This document shows positions 17,284 through 27,083 of a stretch of DNA of 64,000 bases, one piece after another (the stretch's first letter is position 1; every line of letters starts with the position of its first letter). The DNA is taken from contig NZ_KB894701.1 of the NCBI RefSeq assembly GCF_000374565.1, positions 1-64,000 of the forward strand, read 5' to 3'. The notes beneath the pieces were generated by a model. It saw nothing but the letters and a program-made list of their open reading frames with translations, had not been told where the DNA came from and searched no databases. A program made the translations under genes and the position numbers. The DNA is from Siminovitchia fordii DSM 16014 = CIP 108821. GTDB lineage: Bacteria > Bacillota > Bacilli > Bacillales > Bacillaceae_C.

Positions 17284-17959
17284 AATAATGTCCCCCTTTG
17301 AATCTAGTAATATTCGGCCTTAAATGCTTGAGCACTTGGAGCCTGTCTATAATAATCTGATGGTTTTGATCAATATAGGCGCATTCCATTTGATGCTGCT
17401 CCTCCTGATCATATTGATCAGGTGCACGACTGATGCAATCAGAGATCCGAAGTTGTGCAGGAGTCATAAAGGAAGCAACAACGACAGCCTCATTCCGTCC
17501 AAAATAACCGGCGTGCGCAATCCCCTTTAACGCCCCCATGATAAAAATATTTCCTCCAGCTCTCACAGTTCCACCGGGATTAACATCCCCTACAAGCAAT
17601 AAATCTCCCTCAACTTCCAATACCTGTCCTGACCTTACAATCGCAGCAACAGATGTCACCTCTTGACTTTCTATCATCTTCCGGGCATTTTCTTTTGTGA
17701 TGACATCACTTTCAATTTCTTCGACGATCAGGTTTTTCTTCTGGCGGATAAGTTCTTTTAACTCTTCCTCCTGCTCAGTCGTCAAATAGCGATTACCTGT
17801 CTGGACCCTGACCGAAATCAGCTGATCTTCCTCTGAACCTTGAAATTCAGAGAGTTTTTCCTCCAGCTCTGATAAAATCTCATCATAGGAGCAACGATCA
17901 TTCAATTGGAGCGAAAGGCCGCTTTTTGTGCCTTTAATCATCACGTTTTGTATTTTCAT
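17276..17959 (-). CDS. minC: Septum site-determining protein MinC
   Basis: MinC inhibits FtsZ polymerisation when bound to MinD. The 227-residue protein has an N-terminal FtsZ-interacting domain (about residues 1-100) and a C-terminal right-handed beta-helix rich in glycine turns (GDLLLVGDVNPGGTVRAGGN, IMGALKGIAHAG), which dimerises and binds MinD. It lies between mreD and minD as in B. subtilis; the 155-nt gap to mreD has no gene. Confidence 0.95.
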   Translation of the reverse strand: MKIQNVMIKGTKSGLSLQLNDRCSYDEILSELEEKLSEFQGSEEDQLISVRVQTGNRYLTTEQEEELKELIRQKKNLIVEEIESDVITKENARKMIESQEVTSVAAIVRSGQVLEVEGDLLLVGDVNPGGTVRAGGNIFIMGALKGIAHAGYFGRNEAVVVASFMTPAQLRISDCISRAPDQYDQEEQHQMECAYIDQNHQIIIDRLQVLKHLRPNITRFKGGHYYG

Positions 17960-18114
17960 GTCAAGCGGGCACCATCATAGATCGCAGAGGAATGCCCTAT
18001 TTCTCCTTTCAAAGACAAACATCACTTTAACAAAGCAAAAAGAAGATCCATTTTCTCTATTTTCGACAAACAGCAGCAAATCCCCTCTTTTGCTAAATAT
18101 TTTACCTGCCTGAG

Positions 18115-18636
18115 TTATTCAGAGAGAAGCTCTTTCTGTCTGTTTTGCAGCCACCTCGAAAGTGGGAAGAAAATGAGCAAATAGAAAATAAGGTTCAAAA
18201 TCAAAGTCGGTATCAGTCTGTTATATAAAAATTGAGTTGTTGTTATTTTGACATCGAATAAAAGTATATTCAGGGCGTATATGAGTGTCTCTGCCAAGGC
18301 AACGATGATCAGGATGGCCAATCCAGACGTCAGTATATTGATTTGAAATACTTTCATCATTTTGGAAGCTGCATAAACAGCGATAGGAAATATAAATAAA
18401 TAGGCTCCTATCACTCCTGTAAAATATATATCGAATAACAGCCCGAAGATTGCAGCATAAATCAAGGTTACATTTCGAAAATAGTAGATCCCCATCATGA
18501 TCAGGACAACTAGCAGAAAACGGGGAACCACAATTTTGCCATCTAAAAAAGAAATGGCCGGAAAAAACTCCACGAATAAGCTTTCTGCATAAAAACAAAT
18601 AATGGTGATAAGTGGAAGAACGTACCGTTTCATCAC
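18115..18636 (-). CDS. mreD: Rod shape-determining membrane protein MreD
   Basis: The 173-residue protein is highly hydrophobic with five or six transmembrane segments, as typical for MreD, a membrane partner of MreB/MreC in the lateral wall elongation machinery. Similarity is mostly to hydrophobic pattern, so gene context is the main support: it overlaps the mreC stop by 4 nt and precedes minC. Confidence 0.93.
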   Translation of the reverse strand: MMKRYVLPLITIICFYAESLFVEFFPAISFLDGKIVVPRFLLVVLIMMGIYYFRNVTLIYAAIFGLLFDIYFTGVIGAYLFIFPIAVYAASKMMKVFQINILTSGLAILIIVALAETLIYALNILLFDVKITTTQFLYNRLIPTLILNLIFYLLIFFPLSRWLQNRQKELLSE

Positions 18637-19496
18637 TCTTCACCCTTATCTTCCGCGCTCGGCATTGAACGTGCGACTACCATCAAATGCTCGAAATCAT
18701 AGAAATCAGCAGACGGCTTTACATAAGCTGTCTGTGTTAAACCAAACTGATCAAGGGTAAGTTCTTCGACCTTACCAATATCAAGCCCTTTTGGGAAGAT
18801 CCCTCCCAAGCCCGATGTAACAACGTTTTGGCCAGGCTTTAACGTCTTCTGATCAATTGGCAAATCTTTCATAAGGAGCATTTTCTTTTCCTTATCATAG
18901 CCGTCAATTAATCCGTAAACTGATTTTTTCCCTTGAATTTCCGCTGCAACGCGGTATCTCGCATTATCGGAACTTAGCAACTCAATTGTAGATGTCATTT
19001 CTGAGGTACTGACAACTTTCCCTATTAAACCTTTTGCTGTGATAACAGCCATATCAGGTTTAATACCGCTCTTTTTCCCTTTATCTATAATGACTTGCTC
19101 ATACCAGCGGTCAGGCGTTCTGCCGATGACTGTCGCCTGGATGGGTGTGAATTCTCTTAAATCCTCTTTTTTATCTAAAGTTTCCCTAAGCTCATGATTA
19201 TCTTTCTTTAAATCCGCTATTTCCTTTTCAAGCTTTGCAAGTCCCTCAAGGCGGGCCTTTAGTTTTTTGTTCTCAGTATATGTATTTTGCAAACCATCAA
19301 TATTCTCGAAGAATGCAGCAAATTTATGCGCGGGTTTTGCTACAAGCGATTGACCGAAACCCACAATGTCCTTTACAAACTGTTCTGGGCGGGAAATATT
19401 TTCTCTGTCCCTTAGAGAAAAACCAATCAGTGAAACGAGAATAATGATTCCGATCAGCAAGATGATGAGACGCTTGTTAAGAAAGAAATTCGGCAT
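18633..19496 (-). CDS. mreC: Rod shape-determining protein MreC
   Basis: MreC links cytoplasmic MreB to the extracellular wall synthesis enzymes. The protein (287 residues from MPNFFLNKRL) has one N-terminal transmembrane helix (residues about 8-25), a coiled coil (residues about 65-110) and a periplasm-facing beta domain with VIGRTPDRWYEQVIIDKG and GLGGIFPKGLDIGKV. AGAGGTGG lies 7 nt before ATG 19496; start codons two and three positions upstream are too close. It follows mreB after a weak terminator. Confidence 0.95.
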   Translation of the reverse strand: MPNFFLNKRLIILLIGIIILVSLIGFSLRDRENISRPEQFVKDIVGFGQSLVAKPAHKFAAFFENIDGLQNTYTENKKLKARLEGLAKLEKEIADLKKDNHELRETLDKKEDLREFTPIQATVIGRTPDRWYEQVIIDKGKKSGIKPDMAVITAKGLIGKVVSTSEMTSTIELLSSDNARYRVAAEIQGKKSVYGLIDGYDKEKKMLLMKDLPIDQKTLKPGQNVVTSGLGGIFPKGLDIGKVEELTLDQFGLTQTAYVKPSADFYDFEHLMVVARSMPSAEDKGEE

Positions 19497-19561
19497 CATA
19501 TCCACCTCTAACTTCTAATAGCCTGTCTGTTTCTAGTGAAAAACCAGGCGGTAAAATGCAT

Positions 19562-19594
19562 GGAAAAACAGAGAACCGCTAAGTGAGCGGCCTC
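19562..19594 (-). terminator. Attenuating terminator between mreB and mreC
   Basis: GAG-CCGCT/AGCGG-CTC hairpin followed on the minus strand by CTGTTTTTCC. It lies within the mreBCD operon and may reduce mreCD expression relative to mreB. Confidence 0.6.
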
Positions 19595-19614
19595 TTGCTT
19601 TTTAAAATTGGGGT

Positions 19615-20625
19615 CTACGCCCGGTCTTTGAACAGATTGATATTGTCAAGCGCTTTTCCTGTACCGATTGCAACGCAATCAAGCGGTTCTTCAGCAATAA
19701 GTACAGGCATTTTGGTCTCATCACTGATTACATTATCCAGGTTTCGAAGCAATGCGCCTCCGCCTGTCAAAACGATCCCTCTGTCCATAATATCCGCCGC
19801 AAGTTCCGGTGGAGTGTTCTCAAGCGTATTTTTCACTGCGTCAATAATTGAATAAACAGTGTCATGCAAAGCACCGGAAATTTCTTCAGCCGTAATTTCG
19901 ATCGTCTTTGGAAGTCCCGTTAACAAATCGCGTCCCCGAATTTCCATATTTTCGATTTCATCGGTATCACCGGCTGAGCCGATCTCCACTTTGATGGTTT
20001 CTGCTGTTCTTTCTCCGATAAGCAGATTGTAGGTTTTGCGGATGTAGTTGACGATGGATTCGTCAAAGTTATCCCCTGCAATTCGAATAGAGTTGCTTGC
20101 GACGATTCCTCCAAGAGAAATTACAGCCACTTCTGTCGTTCCGCCTCCAATATCCACAACCATGCTGCCTGTCGGTTCCCAGACCGGAAGGTTCGCCCCG
20201 ATGGCCGCAGCAAACGGCTCTTCGATAGGGTATGCGTCTCGTGCTCCAGCCTCTCTTGTAGCATCCAGCACCGCCCTTTGCTCAACAGCAGTGATTCCAG
20301 AAGGTACACATACCATAACGTAAGGTTTTCCACTAAATGAGCCTTTTGCTTTGGCAGCTTGTCTAATGAAATATTTCATCATTGTAGCAGTTGTTTCATA
20401 ATCCGCGATGACCCCGTCCCTCATTGGGCGCATGGCTACAATATTACCGGGTGTACGCCCGATCATATTTTTGGCGTCATTTCCGACTGCAACTATTTTC
20501 TTTGTTTCCGTATTGATGGCCACAACAGATGGTTCACGTAAAACAATCCCTTTTCCTTTTACAAAAACAAGGGTATTGGCTGTACCAAGGTCAATTCCTA
20601 AATCTTTCGTACCGAATCCAAACAT
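19615..20625 (-). CDS. mreB: Rod shape-determining actin homologue MreB
   Basis: MreB forms membrane-associated filaments guiding lateral cell wall synthesis. The 336-residue protein has the actin-fold phosphate loops [13 protein letters not shown] and [16 protein letters not shown], and the adenosine segment [15 protein letters not shown]. The start [10 protein letters not shown] at 20625 has GGGAG 9 nt upstream; the nine-codon longer frame is rejected. A diverged copy of its leader, including the ribosome binding site region, recurs near 21413, part of a partial duplication. Confidence 0.97.
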   Translation of the reverse strand: MFGFGTKDLGIDLGTANTLVFVKGKGIVLREPSVVAINTETKKIVAVGNDAKNMIGRTPGNIVAMRPMRDGVIADYETTATMMKYFIRQAAKAKGSFSGKPYVMVCVPSGITAVEQRAVLDATREAGARDAYPIEEPFAAAIGANLPVWEPTGSMVVDIGGGTTEVAVISLGGIVASNSIRIAGDNFDESIVNYIRKTYNLLIGERTAETIKVEIGSAGDTDEIENMEIRGRDLLTGLPKTIEITAEEISGALHDTVYSIIDAVKNTLENTPPELAADIMDRGIVLTGGGALLRNLDNVISDETKMPVLIAEEPLDCVAIGTGKALDNINLFKDRA

Positions 20626-20630
20626 GATAT

Positions 20631-21060
20631 GTATCTCCCTTTCTAACCCCATTGCATTTCTATTTTTAACGCTTTAAAAGAAATAAGCTTGGTAATATCC
20701 ATATTTAATCGACAAAAATCACAAGACTTATTATATCTTATCGCTTGTAAAAATCATAGTGTCACATGAATCCTTTTTCTTTCATTCCGACATATTATAT
20801 TTTGGCCGTTGATCAAGTGATCGAGGATTCTATCCCGATGTTTTTTCCACTTTCGGCAAGTCTCTTTATCACTCTAATATCTTCTCTGGATGGTGATGGA
20901 TCACCGGATGGATTGTAAAGCAAATGATGAATGTGGCAGATTTGCGAAAAGCTTCCTTGAATATTTCTCGTGGATGAATAATCGAAACGTATCCGATAAA
21001 AACGGTTTGTCAATGGAGAACTTGTTTCTTGGTGTTAAGATAGAGGCATGTATAGATCAC
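20631..21060 (-). pseudogene. Decayed duplicate of the radC end plus mreB leader
   Basis: The segment resembles 21413-21850. The mreB leader GTATCTCCCTTTCT (20631) recurs at 21413. The minus-strand frame 20813-21013 gives [19 protein letters not shown], matching [19 protein letters not shown] of the intact radC. The copy lacks a start, has lost the HNH part of the JAB motif and is frameshifted against radC. The offset drifts from 782 to 757 nt, showing small indels. The following 350 nt (21061-21410) show no gene. It is best read as a relic of a partial tandem duplication. Confidence 0.8.
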
Positions 21061-21518
21061 ATAAACACACATAGAAAGCATTGATCCTATAACTAGTATA
21101 GGCTATATGGGAGTAAAAATTAATAGGTATATGAAAAATAACTTCATTCATCATAAAATTTATGTAAACACATTTTCTGAATTAGAATGTCCAACATAAA
21201 TTCAATGGATGTTTGGTTCGAGATTTTTTCAATGTTTAAGATAGGTCAGATTTTATTCTTTTGATATGGCTAGATGTTCTTTTCATTACATAAGAATAAT
21301 CCCCAACTTTAAAAAGATGGGGATAGAACTGTGTTTCTCCTTTAAATGCACACATCTTGATAGCGATAACATAATTGGAAGGTGGAACTATTTGCTACCT
21401 ATTAAAGGACATGTATCTCCCTTTCTACCCCATTGAGTTTCTAGTTCTGGAATTATTGTTAATTCAACGTACCAACAAAAATGACAAGAGTGATCATTTT
21501 ACTTTAAAACAGGTAGTG

Positions 21519-22211
21519 TCACATTAATCCTTTTTCTTTCATGCTGACATATTTATTATCGCCGATGATCAAGTGATCGAGGATTTCTATCCCCATGATT
21601 TTTCCGCATTCGGCAAGTCTCTTTGTTACTTCTATATCTTCTCTAGATGGTGATGGATCACCTGATGGATGATTGTGAAAGCAAATGATGGATGCAGCAG
21701 ACCTTCGAAAGGCTTCCTTGAATACTTCTCGCGGATGAACAATGGAAGCGTTCAGGCTTCCGATGAAAATGGTCTGTCGGTGGAGGACTTGGTTCTTGGT
21801 GTTCAGATAGAGGCATACGAAGTGTTCCTGTGTTAAAAATCTCATATCATTCATGACATAATTTGCTCCGTCTTCAGGACTTCGGATGATATAGCGGTCA
21901 TCATATGAAAGATTGCTGATCCTTCTTCCGAGCTCAACAGCAGCGGCAATTTGAACGGCTTTTGCCTTTCCAATCCCTTTTAAACTCATGATTTCTTCCA
22001 AAGCCGCTTCCTTCAGCCATGACAACCCGTCAAACTGCGTCAGCAGCCTGTTGGCCAATTGAATGGCTGATTCATCCCTCGTCCCTGTCCTTAGCAGTAT
22101 GGCAAGAAGCTCGTGGTTGGAAAGACTGACAGCTCCATGACTAATCAGCCTTTCCCTTGGCCGTTCCTCAGTCGGAAAATCCCTTATCATTAATGTATCT
22201 GTTTTGCCCAT
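21519..22211 (-). CDS. radC: DNA repair protein RadC (JAB/MPN domain)
   Basis: The 230-residue protein has an N-terminal helix-hairpin-helix (LKGIGKAKAVQIAAAVELG) and a C-terminal JAB/MPN metalloprotease-like domain with [14 protein letters not shown], including the expected His and Asp metal ligands. The biological role of RadC is still unclear despite its name. The start at 22211 has AAGGAGGAAGC upstream. It lies between maf and mreB as in B. subtilis, though separated from mreB by a decayed copy of its own C-terminal part. Confidence 0.95.
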   Translation of the reverse strand: MGKTDTLMIRDFPTEERPRERLISHGAVSLSNHELLAILLRTGTRDESAIQLANRLLTQFDGLSWLKEAALEEIMSLKGIGKAKAVQIAAAVELGRRISNLSYDDRYIIRSPEDGANYVMNDMRFLTQEHFVCLYLNTKNQVLHRQTIFIGSLNASIVHPREVFKEAFRRSAASIICFHNHPSGDPSPSREDIEVTKRLAECGKIMGIEILDHLIIGDNKYVSMKEKGLM

Positions 22212-22224
22212 TGCTTCCTCCTTT

Positions 22225-22806
22225 TCAAATATTATTGTTTGAAAATGGAAAGCCCATGGCTTTCAATACCCGGTATAGACGCCCGACAGGAAGTCCAACA
22301 ACAGAATAGTAGTCGCCTTTTATTGATTTTACTAGAAGGCTGCCTCGGCTTTGGATTCCATAGCTTCCCGCTTTATCAAACGGTTCACCACTGTCCAAAT
22401 ACCACTCAATCTCCTCATTGGATAATTCCCAGAACGTTACATCGGTCTTTTCATAAAAAGACCTGTAAGACTTTCCATAAATGATGGAAACCCCCGTAAA
22501 TACCGAGTGGGTACAGCCAGATAAACTCGTAAGCATTTGTCTGGCGGATTCTTTGTCAGCCGGCTTTCCAAGCACTTTTCCTTTATGGAACACAACTGTA
22601 TCAGATCCGATAATATACGAGTCCGGAAAATGATCTGCAGCTTTTTTGGCCTTTCTGTGAGCCAATGTGGAAACTATTTCACTTGGCTTTAGATTCTTGT
22701 CGACAGATTCATCTGTATTTGGTGAATAGATGGCAAAAGAAATGGATAATCTTTCCAGAAGTTCTTTTCGTCGGGGTGATGAAGAAGCTAAAACGAGGTT
22801 GGGCAT
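22225..22806 (-). CDS. maf: Maf-family nucleotide pyrophosphatase
   Basis: The 193-residue Maf protein hydrolyses non-canonical or pyrimidine nucleoside triphosphates and is linked to division arrest in B. subtilis. Family motifs are LASSSPRRKELLERL at residues 5-19, IIGSDTVV in the centre, and YGIQSRGSLLVKSIKGDYYSVVG near the end. It is 13 nt upstream of radC, implying one operon. Confidence 0.95.
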   Translation of the reverse strand: MPNLVLASSSPRRKELLERLSISFAIYSPNTDESVDKNLKPSEIVSTLAHRKAKKAADHFPDSYIIGSDTVVFHKGKVLGKPADKESARQMLTSLSGCTHSVFTGVSIIYGKSYRSFYEKTDVTFWELSNEEIEWYLDSGEPFDKAGSYGIQSRGSLLVKSIKGDYYSVVGLPVGRLYRVLKAMGFPFSNNNI

Positions 22807-22925
22807 GTAAACTAATCCTGCCTTTCTAATCGATTGGGAGATACTATTTCATCGTATCAAATCAGAAGCAAAGAAACAATAGCAGCAAAATCGAAAGCAC
22901 CACCTACACGAGGGTATGCTGTTCA

Positions 22926-22955
22926 TAAAAAAAGAATCCCCTGTTTTAAACAGAG
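22926..22955 (-). terminator. spoIIB terminator
   Basis: CTGTTT/AAACAG extended by CC/GG, followed on the minus strand by ATTCTTTTTTT. The spoIIB TAA stop (22946-22948) lies inside the hairpin. Confidence 0.8.
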
Positions 22956-23980
22956 GACCCCTTGGACGCGTCATAATACACTTTAAAAAACTGCAACAGG
23001 GACTGCTGCGCTTTTGCCAAGCTTTCCCCGTTTTGGGAGGCCGAATAAGCACTCAACTGTTTCATAGCTTCTTCCAGTTGGTTTCTTAAATCAACCGCAA
23101 CTTTTTGTTGGATATTTTTCTCTTCAAAACTTTTAATTGTTTTTTCCGTATCTTGCAACGCCTGCTCATTTATTTGACCGCCGGAGCGTGCATCGGCAGT
23201 CTCTTTTGCAAGGGTCCCAAAAAGTTTTGGTGCTTCTTTCATCCATTCAGCCTCTGTCTTTGTGTCAACTTTTAACTGGTTTTCAGGAATGTTGATCTCC
23301 TTTGCATAAACATCTATTCCCTGAGATTTATAATCCTCCGCTAATGTTTTCGCAGATGACAGATCTTCTGTAATTCCGATGAATAAAAACTGTTGTTCAT
23401 CTACGTTCAATGAAATAGTCGGCAATCCCTGGCCAGTAAATTGCTCCGAGTAACTTTCTGCAGCTTCTTCAGTAGAAAAAACACCGCCCTGGATAACTGC
23501 TGCTGATAATCCCGGCATAGTTGCTGTCAACGCAGTCCCCTGCTCTTTACCGTTATCTGGTGCGACAGCCGGCGCCGCGTCTGTCAATGTTGTGCTGTTT
23601 TCGGGATTTATGACAAGCTTCAATATGAACAAACCGAATCCAAGGCCAATCGCCACTGCCAATATACTCGATATTAAAAGTCCAGTTTTGTTGGGTGAAA
23701 ACTTTTTTTGAATATACTTAGGTAAGTTGATTTTCGGTCTCTTTTCCTGGCTTTTGGTTTCCGATATACTTTGTACAGTTTGAAACTCCGGAACGTCCGG
23801 AATATTCTTTTCTGGTAATACCCACTCAAACTCATCATTTTCAAGCCTCTCCTCGGCGGCTGCGGTTTCCTTTTTGGCTTTACTCCAATCCTTGATGACG
23901 ACTTCCTCTTTTAAAGGCTGCTCTTTGCCATTGATTTTAACTTTCATTTCTTTTTTAACCTGTCGTTTTTTGCGCCCCAT
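22946..23980 (-). CDS. spoIIB: Stage II sporulation protein B (SPOR domain)
   Basis: SpoIIB localises to the sporulation septum and helps septal peptidoglycan thinning during engulfment. The 344-residue protein has a charged cytoplasmic N-terminus (residues 1-100), one transmembrane helix (LLISSILAVAIGLGFGLFIL, about 100-120) and an external region with a SPOR-type domain at about 158-235 (VIQGGVFSTEEAAESYSEQF, and AKTLAEDYKSQGIDVYAKEI). GGGAGG lies 9 nt before the ATG. The order spoIIB-maf-radC-mreB is conserved. Confidence 0.88.
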   Translation of the reverse strand: MGRKKRQVKKEMKVKINGKEQPLKEEVVIKDWSKAKKETAAAEERLENDEFEWVLPEKNIPDVPEFQTVQSISETKSQEKRPKINLPKYIQKKFSPNKTGLLISSILAVAIGLGFGLFILKLVINPENSTTLTDAAPAVAPDNGKEQGTALTATMPGLSAAVIQGGVFSTEEAAESYSEQFTGQGLPTISLNVDEQQFLFIGITEDLSSAKTLAEDYKSQGIDVYAKEINIPENQLKVDTKTEAEWMKEAPKLFGTLAKETADARSGGQINEQALQDTEKTIKSFEEKNIQQKVAVDLRNQLEEAMKQLSAYSASQNGESLAKAQQSLLQFFKVYYDASKGSSV

Positions 23981-24030
23981 CTCATCAATCCTCCCGCTCT
24001 TTAGGTTAGTTCATATGCTAGCATGCAAAA

Positions 24031-24066
24031 ATAAAAAAAGGACAAGACTTTTGTCGTCTCGCCCTT
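24031..24066 (-). terminator. Terminator of the FAD oxidoreductase gene
   Basis: AAGGGCGAGAC pairs with GTCTTGTCCTT (11 bp with two G-U pairs) and is followed on the minus strand by TTTTTTTATTTTT. Confidence 0.85.
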
Positions 24067-24158
24067 AAAGGATTTCGCCAATTTCTCCTTTGATTATTTG
24101 TAATGTGAAAATATATTTAGAATTTCACCACAATATGTGATTTTAAATTGGAAGACTA

Positions 24159-25439
24159 TCACGAAATGGCATCTTGAAGTTTCTTGTAAAACTTTAATAT
24201 TCCAACAGCCTTTGCATGCTGGCTATGAAATGGGATGGGTTTTAATTGGTTGACAATAAGAGGATTGTCTTCTACTTCCTCATTCGTTATGTTATCTGCA
24301 ATCATTTTTCCAAACAACGAGGACATGGCCGCCCCGTGTCCACAATAACCAAAAGCATAGTGTGCTCCATCCTCAAGCTGGCCGATATATGGGATCATAT
24401 CCTTTGTGAATCCAACCTTGCCGCCCCATCTGTATTCAATACGGGTATCTTTCAGTTGAGGAAATACGTTAAGCATTCCAGCATGCAGATGATCAAAAAG
24501 ATTTCTTTGATCTCTCTTGCTGGATGCACGTCCTGAACCTCCAAAAGCAAGCCTGTTATCGGCGGTCCTGCGGAAATAATACAACAACCTCTTTGTGTCA
24601 TGAATAGCTCTATCCTTTTTGATTATATCCTCCACGAGCTCTTCTGGCAGCGGCTCTGTGGCAATCATGATACTTTCAATCGGAATCACCGATCTTTTGA
24701 TTGTTTGATTGATATCCCCTGCATAACCGTTGGTCACGATGACAAGCTGGTCGGCAATGACCCGTCCATTTGGAGTTGTGACAATGACCTTATTTCTCGC
24801 GTCCCTCTCCACCTTTAAAGCCTCGGACTGTTCATATATTTTTGCACCCAATCCTTCCGCGGCTTCCGCAAGACCTATAGCGTAATTGAGCGGATGAAAG
24901 TGAGCGCTTCCTGCATCAATCCTGCCGCCATGGTAAAAGTCCGTATTCATTTCAGAATGCAAGTCTTTTTTTTCCACAACCTTGATATCATGATAGTTCA
25001 TGACTCTTGCCATATATTCCTGGTCACGCTTTAAAGCATCCATATGTGCAGGTTTGTAAGCGGCAAAAAAATCTCCGTTTCTTTTAAAAGCACAATCAAT
25101 GGAATGCTCCTTTATAATATTCTGAATTAGATCAATTGAATCCAAAGAAAGCTGCCACATTTTCTTAGCCGCTTCCAGGCCCTTCTTTTTTTCCCAGGCC
25201 TCCATGGATCCTATATACCCTGTCAGTACTTCACCACCGTTCCTCCCACTGGCCCCGCTCCCCACTCTCCATTTTTCCAGAATGATAGTATTTACATTCT
25301 TTTTCTGCAGATGGTAGGCTGAGGACAACCCGGAATAGCCGCCGCCGATGATCACGACATCACACTGTTCTTCCCCTTGAAGCTGTTCCCGTTCTTTCCT
25401 TTTATTAGCCGTTGCTTCCCACATGGATAATGATTCCAT
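24159..25439 (-). CDS. FAD-dependent amine/amino-acid oxidoreductase (DAO family)
   Basis: The 426-residue protein has an N-terminal FAD-binding Rossmann motif (CDVVIIGGGYSGLSSAYHLQ, about residues 26-45) and a GSGASGRNGG segment, followed by a DAO-type substrate domain and the C-terminal FAD contact GYCGHGAAMSSLFGK. This is the architecture of gamma-glutamylputrescine-oxidase (PuuB/OrdL)-like enzymes that oxidise amines. The substrate is not determined. It sits between comC and spoIIB, which are adjacent in B. subtilis, so it is an insertion into the conserved order. It has its own terminator. Confidence 0.85.
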   Translation of the reverse strand: MESLSMWEATANKRKEREQLQGEEQCDVVIIGGGYSGLSSAYHLQKKNVNTIILEKWRVGSGASGRNGGEVLTGYIGSMEAWEKKKGLEAAKKMWQLSLDSIDLIQNIIKEHSIDCAFKRNGDFFAAYKPAHMDALKRDQEYMARVMNYHDIKVVEKKDLHSEMNTDFYHGGRIDAGSAHFHPLNYAIGLAEAAEGLGAKIYEQSEALKVERDARNKVIVTTPNGRVIADQLVIVTNGYAGDINQTIKRSVIPIESIMIATEPLPEELVEDIIKKDRAIHDTKRLLYYFRRTADNRLAFGGSGRASSKRDQRNLFDHLHAGMLNVFPQLKDTRIEYRWGGKVGFTKDMIPYIGQLEDGAHYAFGYCGHGAAMSSLFGKMIADNITNEEVEDNPLIVNQLKPIPFHSQHAKAVGILKFYKKLQDAIS

Positions 25440-25730
25440 TCTCTCACTCCTCTTACCACCTATATACTGCGGATAATGAATGCGCTTTCTATATAGCGTA
25501 TTCTCTCTGAAAAAGGACTCTTCTCCTTTAGAAAAAAATTACTACTTAAATTTATTGCAATTTTAATGCCAACTTTCTAAAAGTTCAAACGAATGGATAT
25601 TTCGTATTTTGTCAGTTGCGCGTTATGAATTTCCTCATATTCTATTCTTTTGTGCATAGAAAAAGCGAGTTTTCTGGCTAAAACATGCCAAAAACCCAAT
25701 GAAAAATTCGCTTTTCATTGAGAAATGTAC
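25440..25730. other. Interval between the FAD oxidoreductase and comC
   Basis: 290 nt without a gene. It contains the comC terminator (listed) and the promoter region of the oxidoreductase gene, which I could not define. Confidence 0.5.
25661..25715 (-). terminator. comC terminator (candidate)
   Basis: AAAAGCGA and TCGCTTTT enclose an internally paired GTTTT/AAAAT region, 16 nt past the comC stop, with T residues following on the minus strand. Confidence 0.55.
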
Positions 25731-26471
25731 TCATAGAAAACCAAAATACCAGAGTAAAATTTCTTCATGATAGAAATAAGCAAATAAGGTTCCTGTAGCA
25801 ATAAATGGACCGAAAGGAATAGCTTCCCCCTTTTTGACAGAACCCACCATCATTCCAATGCCGCCTGCAATGGCTCCTATTAGAGTTGCCAAGAAAAAAG
25901 ACAGCAGGACAACCTTTGTTCCAATGGCGAATCCTAAGACTGCAAAAAGTTTTATATCCCCGCCACCCATTGCTCCTTTACTAACGATCGCAATAAACAG
26001 AAGCAGGCCAAAGCCAGTTGCGGCACCTGCAAGGGAAGACCACCATGGATGAAGCGGCTCTATTATTCTTTCAAGCAAAAAAATCACGGAAAAAGCCAAC
26101 AGCACTTTATCCGGTATGAGCATATAAGTGATGTCTGACACTGTGATAATCATAAAAAGCGAGATGAGCGTCCAAGCAATGATTAATTCATTTGTCCATC
26201 CAAGATGGATGAAAGCATACGTAAATAAACAGGCTGTTAAGAGCTCCATTGCCGGATAAACAGGTGATATCTGTACTTTGCAATAACGACACTTCCCACC
26301 TAGAACAAGGAAAGAAATCACCGGTATCATTTCAATTGCTGATAAACGTTTTTCACAGTGAGGGCAGGCGGATTCCGGAAAAATGACCGATTGTTTCAGA
26401 GGGATTCTCAGCCCCGCAACGTTAAAGAAGGAGCCGAAAAGAAGACCGTAGATAAAAATGATGAATGCCAT
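25731..26471 (-). CDS. comC: Type IV prepilin peptidase ComC
   Basis: ComC cleaves and N-methylates the ComG pseudopilins needed for DNA uptake in competence. The 246-residue membrane protein has two CxxC pairs in the cytoplasmic loop (CPHC, CRYC) for zinc, and the two catalytic aspartates in SDITYMLIPD and GGGDIKLFAVLG, with about eight transmembrane helices. Position between folC and spoIIB is conserved, although the gene is now separated from both by inserted genes. Confidence 0.94.
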   Translation of the reverse strand: MAFIIFIYGLLFGSFFNVAGLRIPLKQSVIFPESACPHCEKRLSAIEMIPVISFLVLGGKCRYCKVQISPVYPAMELLTACLFTYAFIHLGWTNELIIAWTLISLFMIITVSDITYMLIPDKVLLAFSVIFLLERIIEPLHPWWSSLAGAATGFGLLLFIAIVSKGAMGGGDIKLFAVLGFAIGTKVVLLSFFLATLIGAIAGGIGMMVGSVKKGEAIPFGPFIATGTLFAYFYHEEILLWYFGFL

Positions 26472-27083
26472 AATTTAGCAAACCCTTTCAATTAACCTTC
26501 AATAACTGATGTATAGCATGACCCTTCAGAACCGCTTATGACTAAAAGTCACGAGATTTTTGGGAAGAGAGCTTGCTAGATACGTCATGGCGTACACGAC
26601 ACCAGCGGTTTCTCTTATTTGCCAACGACGACCGCCGTGGCCCCAACGGTTCTTGTTGATCTAACTCTGAGCTAGAGCATAGAATTGGGAATTGAACTTT
26701 AGAGGAACATATTTTGAGGTTCTTTTCCTTTTCCGTATCCAGTAGAGCATAATATGGATATGTTCTTATAATCCGGATAGCTATTATTTAAATGTACCCG
26801 TGAAATCTGCACAAAGGTCTTATTCCAGCTTTTTTCATTAATACATGGATATCATGCATCTTCGTTTTTGACCGCAAGCATACACAAACTCCACTAACTT
26901 TTAAGATAGTTCATTCCTCCCTTAAATATATCTATTATTAGTTTAATTCGACATTTATTGATAAACTCCTTTTAAGCCAAAAAAGTTTATCAATCATCAA
27001 GAATCATCTGCTTACTTTAATTTCCTACTTAGTTTAAATTAATATTAGGAATACATAGTATTTTTTAAAAGAAAGGGTAAAAA
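26472..27083. other. 612-nt interval upstream of the hybrid kinase
   Basis: No credible ORF, RNA gene or strong hairpin was seen. It separates comC (leftward) from the rightward kinase gene and probably holds both promoters. AT content rises sharply in the last 200 nt. The purine run AAAGAAAGGG precedes the kinase start. Confidence 0.5.
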
